A stretch of 64,000 bases of DNA from CAZGUX01 sp964529305. Its GTDB lineage: Bacteria; Acidobacteriota; Terriglobia; Bryobacterales; Bryobacteraceae. The notes beneath the pieces were generated by a model. That model saw only the letters and a program-made list of their open reading frames with translations, did not search any database and was not told the DNA's origin. The stretch lies in NCBI GenBank assembly GCA_964529305.1, contig CAZGUX010000238.1, positions 1-64,000 on the forward strand. The letters are read 5' to 3'. How positions within the stretch are numbered: position 1 is the stretch's first letter; every line of letters begins with the position of its first letter. The position numbers were made by a program, and so were the translations under genes. Shown one piece after another: positions 28,378-37,211 of this stretch.

Positions 28378-29406
28378 CTAAGGGACCGGTTGCAGGAGGG
28401 CCAAGCCGACCTGTCCCTCGACGCGCTCATCGGGGCGAGGCACGCTGCCCCCTCCGAACCACACCATCCAGCCCCGCGGACTTCTCAGGACCGTCGGATC
28501 GCATAGCACGGCTCGATTCCACGCCTGGCCGCCGGCAATCACCGGGCGTGCGAGCTTTTCCCAGGTGACCCCATCGCTCGAGCGCGCGAACCCCAGCCGC
28601 CGGATCTCCGACCGGTCGCGTCCGGTGTAGAGCATCCAGTAGGATCCGCCTTCCTGCCAGACCGCCGGCTCTCCCAGGCCATTCTCGTCAAACTCGCCGG
28701 GGCCTCCAAGCTCGAGGACGGGATTGGCGCGAAGCTTTTCCCACACGATCCCATCCCGTGAGCGTGCGATTCCCAGGCGCTGGCGGCGGGCGCGATCCTG
28801 TCCCAGGTAGAAGAGGAAGAACTCTCCGTCCTCACGAATCACGTAAGGATCCGCAACGCCGCGCTCATCCCAGCTTCCGCGCGGCCCGGTACCGACGACC
28901 GGGGCCGGATGCTTGGCCCATACCCTACCGTCGGCAGAGGTCGCCAGTCCCAACCTCGGATGCTCCCGCGGCCCGGCGTGATACCAGTACATCAGACGGC
29001 CGTCCACCTCCAGGGCGGCGCCGTTTGCCGCAATGTAGCCGCCCTCCCAGGTTTTTGGATCGGGCGATAACACCTTGGCCTGCTTGGTCCAGGTTCGGCC
29101 GTTGGCCGAGACGGCAAGGCCCGTATGCCAGGTGTTGCCATCGAAGCCGGAGTAGAGATTCACGTACTGGTTGGAAAAAAGAACGACGGAGGGATTCAGG
29201 GCATCAACGCTGTCGAAGGCGCCCGTCGAGCCGCGCGCAATCACGGGCGCCGGCTCGGGGATCCATTGATAGCTCGAGACCGTGGGTCCGCCGGCGGGCC
29301 TTGGCAGGGCGAAGTCGGCATACCGCCCGCATGCGCTCAGGCAGAGGGCTGCAACCCATGGCGCCAGTAGCCGTCGACTGAAGGAGCACAACTTCCTGTT
29401 GAACAA
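28378..29406 (-). CDS. Lipoprotein with GH43/GH32/GH130-like five-bladed propeller
   Basis: A 342-residue protein with a lipobox (ALCLSAC) at about residue 26 of the signal. The mature part repeats [LF]G[IL]ARSxDGxxWEKLxxxPV units separated by LGEPAVW, GVADPYVIRE and YWMLYTG, the blade pattern of glycosidase families 43, 32 and 130 (arabinanases, mannoside phosphorylases). It likely acts on a polysaccharide at the cell surface or is an inactive binding propeller. The start is TTG 29406, somewhat uncertain. It converges on the glycosidase-like gene across the 29-bp inverted repeat. Confidence 0.75.
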   Translation of the reverse strand: MFNRKLCSFSRRLLAPWVAALCLSACGRYADFALPRPAGGPTVSSYQWIPEPAPVIARGSTGAFDSVDALNPSVVLFSNQYVNLYSGFDGNTWHTGLAVSANGRTWTKQAKVLSPDPKTWEGGYIAANGAALEVDGRLMYWYHAGPREHPRLGLATSADGRVWAKHPAPVVGTGPRGSWDERGVADPYVIREDGEFFLFYLGQDRARRQRLGIARSRDGIVWEKLRANPVLELGGPGEFDENGLGEPAVWQEGGSYWMLYTGRDRSEIRRLGFARSSDGVTWEKLARPVIAGGQAWNRAVLCDPTVLRSPRGWMVWFGGGSVPRPDERVEGQVGLALLQPVP

Positions 29407-29431
29407 ATCCGTACCGGCAGCTCCGATCCTG

Positions 29432-31069
29432 TCAGTCGCCGGGCAAGGCGAACGCGAACACGGCGGAACCGCCGCGGAAGGCCTCCGTCTCCGGCCACAA
29501 CTGCGGCATCAAGCCCGCCACCGCGGAGCCCCAACCTGACGGCGTGGCGATGTACTGCTTGCCCTTCACCGAATAGGCAATCGACGATCCGCGATGCCCG
29601 GACCCTGTCTGGAATGTCCACAGCTTGCGTCCGGTCAGCGCGTCGAGGGCGAAGAACTGGCCTTCGGCATCACCCGTGAACACGACGTCGCCCGCCGTGG
29701 CCAGAACCGAGGCCAGCAGCGGGTACTTGTAGTTGTAGCGCCAGGTTTGACTGCCGTTCACCGGATCGTAGGCGCCCAGGTGCCCGCCCTGGTCGTTCGC
29801 CGGTGTCGGCTTGAGCTTGAACACGCCGCCGAAAAACTCACGCCCCTGGCTCGGCTCTTCCACCCGCGCGGTCACTTCCTGGCACCACTCGATACCGGTG
29901 GAGTAGAAGAGCCTGGTTCGCGGCGAGTAGGCCGCGTGATTCCAACTTCTCCCTCCGCCAATCGAGGGGCACAGCGTGACCGGCACGCCGACCGGCGGTT
30001 CGTTCCGCCCCACGAGGTTGCCCTTTTCGTCGATGCCCTTGATCCAGTTCACGTTCTTGACTGGAGTCCAGGCGGCGACGAACTCGCCTGTCACCCGATC
30101 GTTGACAAAGGTGTATCCGCTCTTGTTGACGTTGATCAGCAGCTTGCGGGGTTGGCCCTTCACCGGCAGGTCGACGAGCACGTTCTCATACGCCGTGTCG
30201 AAGTCCCACACGTCGTGCGGGATCTGCTGGTAATACCATTTCAGCTTGCCCGAATCGGCGTCGAGCGCGACGACGCAATCGGTGTACAGGTTCCTTCCTT
30301 TGCGCGAACCGCCATAGAAGTCCGCGGCCGGATTGCCGACCGACCAATAGACAAGGTTCAGGTCCGGATCGTAGGAGCCGGTCATCCAGGAGGAGCCACC
30401 GCCGGACTTCCAACTGTCGCCCTGCCAGGTTTCATGGCCCGCTTCCCCGGGACCGGGAATCGTCCAGAAGCGCCACGCCATCCGGCCGGTTTTTACGGCG
30501 TAGGCCGTGATGTAGCCGCGATGGGCGGAATCGCCACCCGTGACGCCTACCACCACCTTGTCCTTGACCACCAGGGGCGCGCCCGTGATGTTACAGCCAC
30601 AGGTCTTGAGCGGTTCCACTTCGACGTTCCACAACTCGCGCCCGGTCTTCTGGTCGAGCGCCACTACGTGGTTGTCCAGCGTCCCCATGAACACTCGCCC
30701 CTGCGCCACGGCGACGCCGCGATTCCACGGGCTGTAGATGACCCCGATCTCTTTCGGGTTCTGGTAGAAGTAGTGCCAGATCTCGCGGCCGGTCTCGGCG
30801 TCGATCGCAAAGACGCGGTTGTACGAAGTGGACACGTACATGACGCCATCCAACACGATCGGCGTCGCCTGCAGTCCTCCCTCGTTCACGCCGGTCTGGA
30901 AGACCCATTTGGGGACCAGCTTTCCAACATTGGCACGGTTCACCTGGTCAAGGGCCGAATACCGCCAGGAAGAATACTGACCGCCGTAGTGCGGCCAGTT
31001 TTCGCGAGTGGCGTGTTCCTGGCCAAGGGCAGCGGCGGCGGCCAGGAGCCAGACTGCCACTTCTCTCAC
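29432..31069 (-). CDS. Quinoprotein-like (PQQ dehydrogenase family) beta-propeller, active site altered
   Basis: A 545-residue exported eight-bladed propeller of the methanol/ethanol dehydrogenase family: W-docking repeats (AIDAETGREIW, ALDQKTGRELW, ALDADSGKLKWYYQ, ALDALTGRKLW). GTG 31069 was chosen because it overlaps the DJ-1 stop (GTGA). Key positions differ from real PQQ enzymes. The vicinal Cys pair expected before NRG is replaced (IGVIYSPWNRG), and the catalytic Asp of the usual GDN is Arg (RKGRNLYTD). A CGC triplet sits elsewhere. This fits what NCBI calls an acidobacterial 'empty' quinoprotein group, from memory. It may bind rather than oxidise. Confidence 0.8.
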   Translation of the reverse strand: MREVAVWLLAAAAALGQEHATRENWPHYGGQYSSWRYSALDQVNRANVGKLVPKWVFQTGVNEGGLQATPIVLDGVMYVSTSYNRVFAIDAETGREIWHYFYQNPKEIGVIYSPWNRGVAVAQGRVFMGTLDNHVVALDQKTGRELWNVEVEPLKTCGCNITGAPLVVKDKVVVGVTGGDSAHRGYITAYAVKTGRMAWRFWTIPGPGEAGHETWQGDSWKSGGGSSWMTGSYDPDLNLVYWSVGNPAADFYGGSRKGRNLYTDCVVALDADSGKLKWYYQQIPHDVWDFDTAYENVLVDLPVKGQPRKLLINVNKSGYTFVNDRVTGEFVAAWTPVKNVNWIKGIDEKGNLVGRNEPPVGVPVTLCPSIGGGRSWNHAAYSPRTRLFYSTGIEWCQEVTARVEEPSQGREFFGGVFKLKPTPANDQGGHLGAYDPVNGSQTWRYNYKYPLLASVLATAGDVVFTGDAEGQFFALDALTGRKLWTFQTGSGHRGSSIAYSVKGKQYIATPSGWGSAVAGLMPQLWPETEAFRGGSAVFAFALPGD

Positions 31070-31590
31070 TTGGACAGCACCTCGATACACGCCTTGCAGA
31101 ACGCGGGCAAATCGTCCGGCTTTCGAGAGGTGACGAGGTTGCCGTCCACCACCACCTCCGCATCCGACCAGTCGCCGCCGGCGTTCACGACATCGTCCTT
31201 AATGGCGAAGAAGCTGGTGACCTTGCGGCCTTTCAGCAGACCGTGAGCGGAGCAAAGGACCCACGGGCCATGGCAGATTGCGGCCACCAGTTTGCCCTGG
31301 CTATCGACATCGGCCACGAAACGAGTGGCTTTGGGGTGGCGGCGGATGTAGTCGGGGGCGAATCCTCCCGGAGCGATCACGCCATCATAGCCGGCCGCGT
31401 CGACCTCGTCGTAGGACTTGTCGGCCTTGCACGGGTAGCCGAGTTTGCTGGTGAACGTCTGTCCCGCCGCGGCCCCGACCGTGTGTACTTCAGCGCCGGC
31501 CTCGCGCAGCCGGTACAGCGGATACCAGACTTCCATCTCCTGATACTGATTGTCGACCAGGATCGCAATCTTCTTTCCGGTGAGCTCCAT
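31066..31590 (-). CDS. DJ-1/PfpI family protein
   Basis: A 174-residue DJ-1/PfpI-fold protein with the nucleophile elbow AAICHGPWVL (Cys106-His107) and Glu18 or Glu20 in place for the acid. VIAPGGFAPD and VNAGGDWSDAEVVVDGNLVTSRKPDDL are typical. Family members are glyoxalases, deglycases or peptidases; this one is of the YhbO/PfpI subgroup. ATG 31590 has a TAAGAT box 8 bases upstream. It is translationally coupled to the quinoprotein-like gene downstream and divergent from the FkbM gene with only 39 bases between. Confidence 0.9.
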   Translation of the reverse strand: MELTGKKIAILVDNQYQEMEVWYPLYRLREAGAEVHTVGAAAGQTFTSKLGYPCKADKSYDEVDAAGYDGVIAPGGFAPDYIRRHPKATRFVADVDSQGKLVAAICHGPWVLCSAHGLLKGRKVTSFFAIKDDVVNAGGDWSDAEVVVDGNLVTSRKPDDLPAFCKACIEVLSK

Positions 31591-31598
31591 CGGATGCT

Positions 31599-31604
31599 AT
31601 CTTA
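31599..31604 (-). promoter_or_regulatory. -10 box, leaderless-type, of the DJ-1/PfpI gene
   Basis: TAAGAT (minus strand) ends 8 bases before ATG 31590, inside the 39-base divergent gap. Confidence 0.45.
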
Positions 31605-31616
31605 CCCCGGTCCCGG

Positions 31617-31622
31617 TATAGT
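31617..31622 (+). promoter_or_regulatory. -10 box, leaderless-type, of the FkbM gene
   Basis: TATAGT ends 7 bases before GTG 31630. Together with the minus-strand box at 31599-31604 it forms back-to-back -10 elements only 12 bases apart. Confidence 0.45.
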
Positions 31623-31629
31623 GTGTTTC

Positions 31630-32670
31630 GTGCGCGCCAGGATCCGCCTCCAGTTGCCGTGGGTTCACCATCCCGTGCTGGCCGCCGGGTGGAAGGTGTT
31701 TTCCGCGGTATGGTGGATGGTTGTGCGGCCGCTTGGATATTCCTGGCCGGGTCTTCTTGCCGCCGCCGGTGTCGGTCTCCTCGTCTATAACCTCGTATTT
31801 CACTATTTCCTGCCAATCGGCCAATTTGCGTACGCGAAAAGCTCCGATCAGGGAGGAATCTGCCCCTGGCCGCGAACGCTTCTGGCGGCGTTCGATAACG
31901 CGCGTCTCGAACGCATGATGGGCCAGCGCCGCCGCCCGATGGAGGTGATCGAGCAGGATTTCTGGCGGCCGATCGAGAAGGTCCGGTCGCCGAAAGGCGA
32001 CTTCTGGATGCGACGTGGAGGGCTGCGGTTCGACGCTCCCGCCCTGCTCGCCTATCTGCAAGCGGAGCACGAATGGCTCGCCGATTCCTTCGGCGAACAC
32101 GCGGTCCGCCTGAACGACATCGTGGTCGACGTCGGCGCGCATGTCGGAGTCTTCACGCGGGTGGCCCTCGACCGCGGCGCGGCCCAGGTGATCGCCCTGG
32201 AGCCCGAACCCGTGAACGCGGAGTGCTTCCGCCGGAACTTCAAGCGCGAGGTCGCGGAAGGCCGCGTCCTCCTGGTGGAGAAGGCCGCCTGGAGCAAGGC
32301 GGGAACCCTGCCGTTCGCTCTGGGCGCCAGCAACTCCGGGACCAGCAGCGCGGTGGTGGAGGAGCCCGGCGCGACGCGAATCAAAGTGCCGGCGGATACG
32401 ATCGACCACATTCTGGAGGTTCTGGAGATCCGCAAAGTGCACTTCATCAAGATGGACATTGAAGGAGCCGAGAGGGAGGCGCTGACCGGCGCAATCGCAA
32501 CGCTCAAACGTCATCGGCCGCGCCTGATGCTGGACGGATATCACCGGCCGGACGACAGCCAGGTCCTACCGGCGATCATTCACTCGGCAAACGCGGGATA
32601 CCGGTTCACGTGCGGCCCGTGTGAGATGAATGGCAAGAAAGTGGTCCCGCACGCCATTTTTTTTGAGTGA
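31630..32670 (+). CDS. FkbM family methyltransferase with N-terminal membrane segment
   Basis: A protein of about 346 residues. A hydrophobic stretch at about 35-60 (WPGLLAAAGVGLLVYNLVFHYFL) suggests a membrane anchor. The methyltransferase core has motif I VVDVGAHVGVFTRVAL, IALEPEPVNAECFRRNF and the FkbM signature HFIKMDIEGAEREAL. FkbM enzymes methylate hydroxyl groups of sugars, lipids or natural products; the target here is unknown. GTG 31630 is chosen because of the TATAGT box 7 bases upstream; GTG 31621 is also in frame. It is followed by the rpsT terminator region on the other strand. Confidence 0.8.
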   Translation: MRARIRLQLPWVHHPVLAAGWKVFSAVWWMVVRPLGYSWPGLLAAAGVGLLVYNLVFHYFLPIGQFAYAKSSDQGGICPWPRTLLAAFDNARLERMMGQRRRPMEVIEQDFWRPIEKVRSPKGDFWMRRGGLRFDAPALLAYLQAEHEWLADSFGEHAVRLNDIVVDVGAHVGVFTRVALDRGAAQVIALEPEPVNAECFRRNFKREVAEGRVLLVEKAAWSKAGTLPFALGASNSGTSSAVVEEPGATRIKVPADTIDHILEVLEIRKVHFIKMDIEGAEREALTGAIATLKRHRPRLMLDGYHRPDDSQVLPAIIHSANAGYRFTCGPCEMNGKKVVPHAIFFE

Positions 32671-32758
32671 CGGCTGCCTGGAAGGCTACATCGGCCGGCG
32701 GCCGGGCCGCGGCGCGGGCCTCTAAGCGCCGCGGAGTGAAACTGGGAAGACCCAAGAC

Positions 32759-32785
32759 AAAAAGGGCGAGGCAGGCGCCTCGCCC
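32759..32785 (-). terminator. Rho-independent terminator of rpsT
   Basis: On the minus strand GGGCGAGGC-GCCT-GCCTCGCCC forms a perfect 9-bp stem and is followed directly by TTTTT. It lies 30 bases after the rpsT stop and also faces the end of the FkbM gene. Confidence 0.9.
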
Positions 32786-32814
32786 TCTTGCTTCCGATAT
32801 CTTTGTTTTGTGGA

Positions 32815-33096
32815 TCAGGCCGCCTGCAGCGAACCTTCCAGCGCTTTCAGGCGCAGGTGCAACCGTGACTTGTAACGGGCCGCGGTGTTGCGCTTGATGA
32901 TTCCGACCTTTGCGGAGCGGTCGACCAGAGAGAATGTTTTCGGCAGCAGGGACTGGGCCAGCTTCACATCTTTCGACAACAACGCCCGGCGCATGGCGCG
33001 AATCTGGTGGCGCAGCCGGCTCTTGCTGCGCCGGTTCACCATAGTCCGCCTTTCCGTCTGCCGGATCCGCTTGAGCGCGGAAATCGTATTCGCCAT
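32815..33096 (-). CDS. rpsT: 30S ribosomal protein S20
   Basis: A 93-residue basic helical protein: MANTISALKRIRQTERRTMVNRRSKSR-type N-terminus, then LRHQIRAMRRAL and the C-terminal half with GIIKRNTAARYKSRL, the S20 pattern (usual length 85-95). It binds 16S rRNA in the small subunit body. It is apparently monocistronic with its own terminator. Confidence 0.96.
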   Translation of the reverse strand: MANTISALKRIRQTERRTMVNRRSKSRLRHQIRAMRRALLSKDVKLAQSLLPKTFSLVDRSAKVGIIKRNTAARYKSRLHLRLKALEGSLQAA

Positions 33097-33166
33097 CTTT
33101 CAGTTCAATCCTTCAATAGACTTAAGTGTTCAGGATACCGCAGAAACGGAAGAGGGGTCAAACCGC

Positions 33167-33508
33167 CTACTGGACGCGGGCGCGGTAGCGCTCGTTGTCC
33201 ACCAGCCCGTCAAAGATGGCGAGCACCTGTTTGCGGTATTGGTACACCCGTTGGATGGCGTCGCGAAAGTTGCCCTGAAAGTCGCGATCTTTCAACCACT
33301 TCTCGTACGTCGACTGGGGCACGTCGATGTCCCGGCGGAGGGTCTCCACGGAATGGCCGCGCAGGAACAATCCATAGAAGAACGCCGCCTCCCGTTGCGG
33401 GGCCAGAGGATCGGAATCGTCTCGCACCATCATGGCGATGCCATCAAAACCGTCAGTATAAACAGGGTCGGGGGGTGGCGGCAAGAGCTTCTGGTGGCGA
33501 AATTTCAC
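33167..33508 (-). CDS. Small hypothetical protein with HTH-like segment
   Basis: 113 residues, GTG start. I do not recognise a named family. The middle (about residues 55-80, GHSVETLRRDIDVPQSTYEKWLKD) reads like a helix-turn-helix of the homeodomain/terminase-small-subunit kind, followed by a basic helix (VYQYRKQVLAIFDGLV). Codon use and GC at third positions look like the neighbours, and the frame is uninterrupted. It is divergent from the cupin gene with 53 bases between. It may be a regulator; alternative starts at MMVRDD are possible. Confidence 0.6.
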   Translation of the reverse strand: MKFRHQKLLPPPPDPVYTDGFDGIAMMVRDDSDPLAPQREAAFFYGLFLRGHSVETLRRDIDVPQSTYEKWLKDRDFQGNFRDAIQRVYQYRKQVLAIFDGLVDNERYRARVQ

Positions 33509-33522
33509 TTACAGCCAACCAG

Positions 33523-33552
33523 TTGACAAGTCTCGGGTTAAGTCCTTACCCT
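33523..33552 (+). promoter_or_regulatory. Promoter of the cupin gene (TTGACA, 18 bp, TACCCT)
   Basis: A perfect TTGACA (33523-33528) lies 18 bases before TACCCT (33547-33552), which ends 9 bases before ATG 33562. This is the only one of the short-leader promoters here with a consensus -35. Confidence 0.6.
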
Positions 33553-33561
33553 CGAAGGCGG

Positions 33562-33945
33562 ATGCCTCAGCTCATTTCGGGTCCTACGCGAATCGCGGCC
33601 GCCGGAACCAAACCTAAACTGATTGACGAATACGTCGGCCGCGTGAATACAGAAACTTCTGCAGCCAGTATCGCGCACATGCGGAGCCCCGCGGGCTGGG
33701 TCGAGCCCGGCCAACAGCCCGGCTTCGACGAATATACCGTGGTGCTCTCCGGAACCCTGCGCGTGGAGCACCGCGGCGGAACGCTGGATGTCCACGCCGG
33801 CCAGGCGGTCCTGACGGCCAAGGGCGAGTGGGTGCGCTACTCGACGCCGGAGGGCGCCGAGTACATCGCCGTGTGCCTGCCTGCCTTCTCGATGGAGACG
33901 GTTCACCGCGATTCCGGCGGATCGGCCTCAGGCGACTCGAAATAA
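33562..33945 (+). CDS. Cupin domain protein
   Basis: A 127-residue single-domain cupin. The conserved strands read PGQQPGFDEYTVVLSGTLRVEH (motif 1 region, with E and Y in place of some His ligands) and VHAGQAVLTAKGEWVRYSTPEGAEYIAVCLPAF (motif 2). Similar stand-alone cupins (EutQ-like) bind small ligands or metals without a known reaction. Its last 43 bases overlap the 3' end of the convergent secreted-protein gene. The start is set by the promoter 9 bases upstream. Confidence 0.85.
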   Translation: MPQLISGPTRIAAAGTKPKLIDEYVGRVNTETSAASIAHMRSPAGWVEPGQQPGFDEYTVVLSGTLRVEHRGGTLDVHAGQAVLTAKGEWVRYSTPEGAEYIAVCLPAFSMETVHRDSGGSASGDSK

Positions 33946-35717
33946 GGCTCCAACTGAACGTAGTTGATCATCAACTCCTGGCCCTCGGGGCCGCCGGAGG
34001 AAGCCTCCGCGTTCCAGTCGGAGATTTTCAACTTGGCCGTCGGATGGGTGGCACGGAACATTTGCCGGTGATGGTTCACCCAGACTTGGCCTTCGGTGAA
34101 CGGGAGTTGCGGGTGCGTGAACCCGTTCTTGACGGGCACCGAGCGGTAGCTACCCGCGGATACGGCCTCTGCGCCCTCGACGGTCAGGGATACCGCGTGC
34201 CGCTTCTCAAGGGAGCGGCCATTGCGGATGTCCTGGTAGTCGGCCGTGATCATCTGGACGGAGTAGAGATGGCCGGGCACGAGGTTCCTGACGGGTTGGG
34301 TGACGACGTTCGGCCTGCCGGCTTGGCGCTTCATCCAGAGGTAGGCATTGCCGCTGGGGTCGTCCGGCTCGACTCCCCGCTGCCAGTAGCGGTTCTGAGC
34401 GCGGGCATATCGCTCTAGATAGCCGGCGCGGAGGCTGCCGGCGGCGGCGGGCGCGGCCGTCCACCCCTTGAGGCCATCCAGGAAGTCGGGGTTGGCGCTG
34501 TGATCAAGGCTATATTTCCAACCGTAGCGGCGGCTGAGGAGATCGGTGGCGCCCTCCAGGCAGTAATGCCGATAGAGAGCGCTCTCCCATCGGAGGATCT
34601 CCTCGGTGGCCCCGCCCGAGTACCACCAGTGGACGCCAAAAAGGCCGTCAAACTCCGGGTGGGTCGCCAGGTATCGCATCTGCATGTCCATCCACACCTT
34701 GTAGTTGACGTCGGGCTGGACGTTGAGATCCGGGCCGGTCATAAAGATGCCGAGCACCATCACGAGATGCCGGAGCAGGCCGGGGAACGCGGCCTTCCAC
34801 TTGACGATCTCGCCGCCGAGGATCCGGTCCATGTACGCACGGCCTTCGGCTTCCGAGGGCGCCTCGTGGTGATAGCGCTCCCAGGCCATGTAGAATCCGG
34901 AGTCGATGACGGTGCGTACCAGTTCGCGGGCCTCCGGACGGCTGTACATGCCGGGGCCGCCGGTGTAGGCGTAGAAGGCCTTTCCCGTGCCTTTCATCTG
35001 TTCGCCCAGGCGGCGCATGCCCTCGATCCAGGCCGGGTACAGAGGATGCTGGCGTCCGGAGAACTCGTCGGCAATAAAGCCGGCTAAGCGCGGATCGCGG
35101 AAGCCGGGGTTGCCGGACCAGAGTTCGAACGCCTTGGTCCCGGTCAGGTCTTTATCGTGGGGGAGGCCGCCGTAGGCAATGAACTTCCGGCCGCTCCGCG
35201 TCCACTCGTCGATCTCCGCATCGATTCCAGCGGCGGGATTGCCCGCAATGGTGTTGACGGTGGAGAGGACGTTGGCTTTCAGCCAGGCCCAACTGAAGCG
35301 TCCCTGTTCGGGAATGCGCGGCTCATTGGGGTAGCGGACGAAGTGGGTCTCCGGGATGGCCCTCACGATGAGAGGTCCGACGGCAGAATTGCCCGTTCGC
35401 ATGATCTCGAGCGAATGTGAGCCCTCAGGAAGCAGCCGCATGGTTTCGGCGACAGGCCGGCCCCCAGGCGTGATCTCGAGGAGAATCTTCCCGCCCGAGG
35501 CCAGCGTCACCTTCTCGTTGGCACGAACGTCCGCGCGGAGGGAGAGGAAGACCCAGCCGGTCCGAGGGCTGGTAAAGCGCGGCGTCGCTGCCGGGGAGAG
35601 CGTTTCGAGTCGCAGCAACTGGGTGACGAGGTTGTTGAGGCGCTGGGCGGCAGGCGCACCGCTGGTAAACGCCAACAGCAGGGTGAGGAGTCTGAGGCAG
35701 GGACGCGGTTGACCCAT
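33903..35717 (-). CDS. Secreted protein of unknown function, possibly barrel plus C-terminal beta domain
   Basis: A 604-residue protein with a signal peptide (residues 1-24, ...LLAFTSGAPAAQ). Residues about 30-125 look like a beta-sandwich (TGWVFLSLRADV, GSHSLEIMRTG). The centre (about 150-400) contains FIADEFSG, AWIEGMRRLGEQMKGTGKAFYAYTG and FDGLFGVHWWYSGG, suggesting a TIM barrel like a glycoside hydrolase with acidic residues after strands (DEF). I cannot name the family. The TATGCT box 6 bases before ATG 35717 supports the start. The neighbouring DUF1501 gene is on the same strand but ends 66 bases upstream. Confidence 0.65.
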   Translation of the reverse strand: MGQPRPCLRLLTLLLAFTSGAPAAQRLNNLVTQLLRLETLSPAATPRFTSPRTGWVFLSLRADVRANEKVTLASGGKILLEITPGGRPVAETMRLLPEGSHSLEIMRTGNSAVGPLIVRAIPETHFVRYPNEPRIPEQGRFSWAWLKANVLSTVNTIAGNPAAGIDAEIDEWTRSGRKFIAYGGLPHDKDLTGTKAFELWSGNPGFRDPRLAGFIADEFSGRQHPLYPAWIEGMRRLGEQMKGTGKAFYAYTGGPGMYSRPEARELVRTVIDSGFYMAWERYHHEAPSEAEGRAYMDRILGGEIVKWKAAFPGLLRHLVMVLGIFMTGPDLNVQPDVNYKVWMDMQMRYLATHPEFDGLFGVHWWYSGGATEEILRWESALYRHYCLEGATDLLSRRYGWKYSLDHSANPDFLDGLKGWTAAPAAAGSLRAGYLERYARAQNRYWQRGVEPDDPSGNAYLWMKRQAGRPNVVTQPVRNLVPGHLYSVQMITADYQDIRNGRSLEKRHAVSLTVEGAEAVSAGSYRSVPVKNGFTHPQLPFTEGQVWVNHHRQMFRATHPTAKLKISDWNAEASSGGPEGQELMINYVQLEPYFESPEADPPESR

Positions 35718-35723
35718 GCGCCG

Positions 35724-35729
35724 AGCATA
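35724..35729 (-). promoter_or_regulatory. -10 box, leaderless-type (TATGCT)
   Basis: On the minus strand TATGCT ends 6 bases before ATG 35717; no Shine-Dalgarno is present. Confidence 0.45.
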
Positions 35730-35782
35730 GCTCCCACGATCGTGGAACGCACGGGCCTGCTCCGCGATCCGGTTCAGCGGTT

Positions 35783-37207
<1,425 letters not shown>

Positions 37208-37211
37208 CGCA

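Noticed and set aside
29594..31246. A 550-codon plus-strand frame antisense to the quinoprotein-like gene
   Set aside because: It is a codon-position shadow of a propeller gene; no domain is recognisable.
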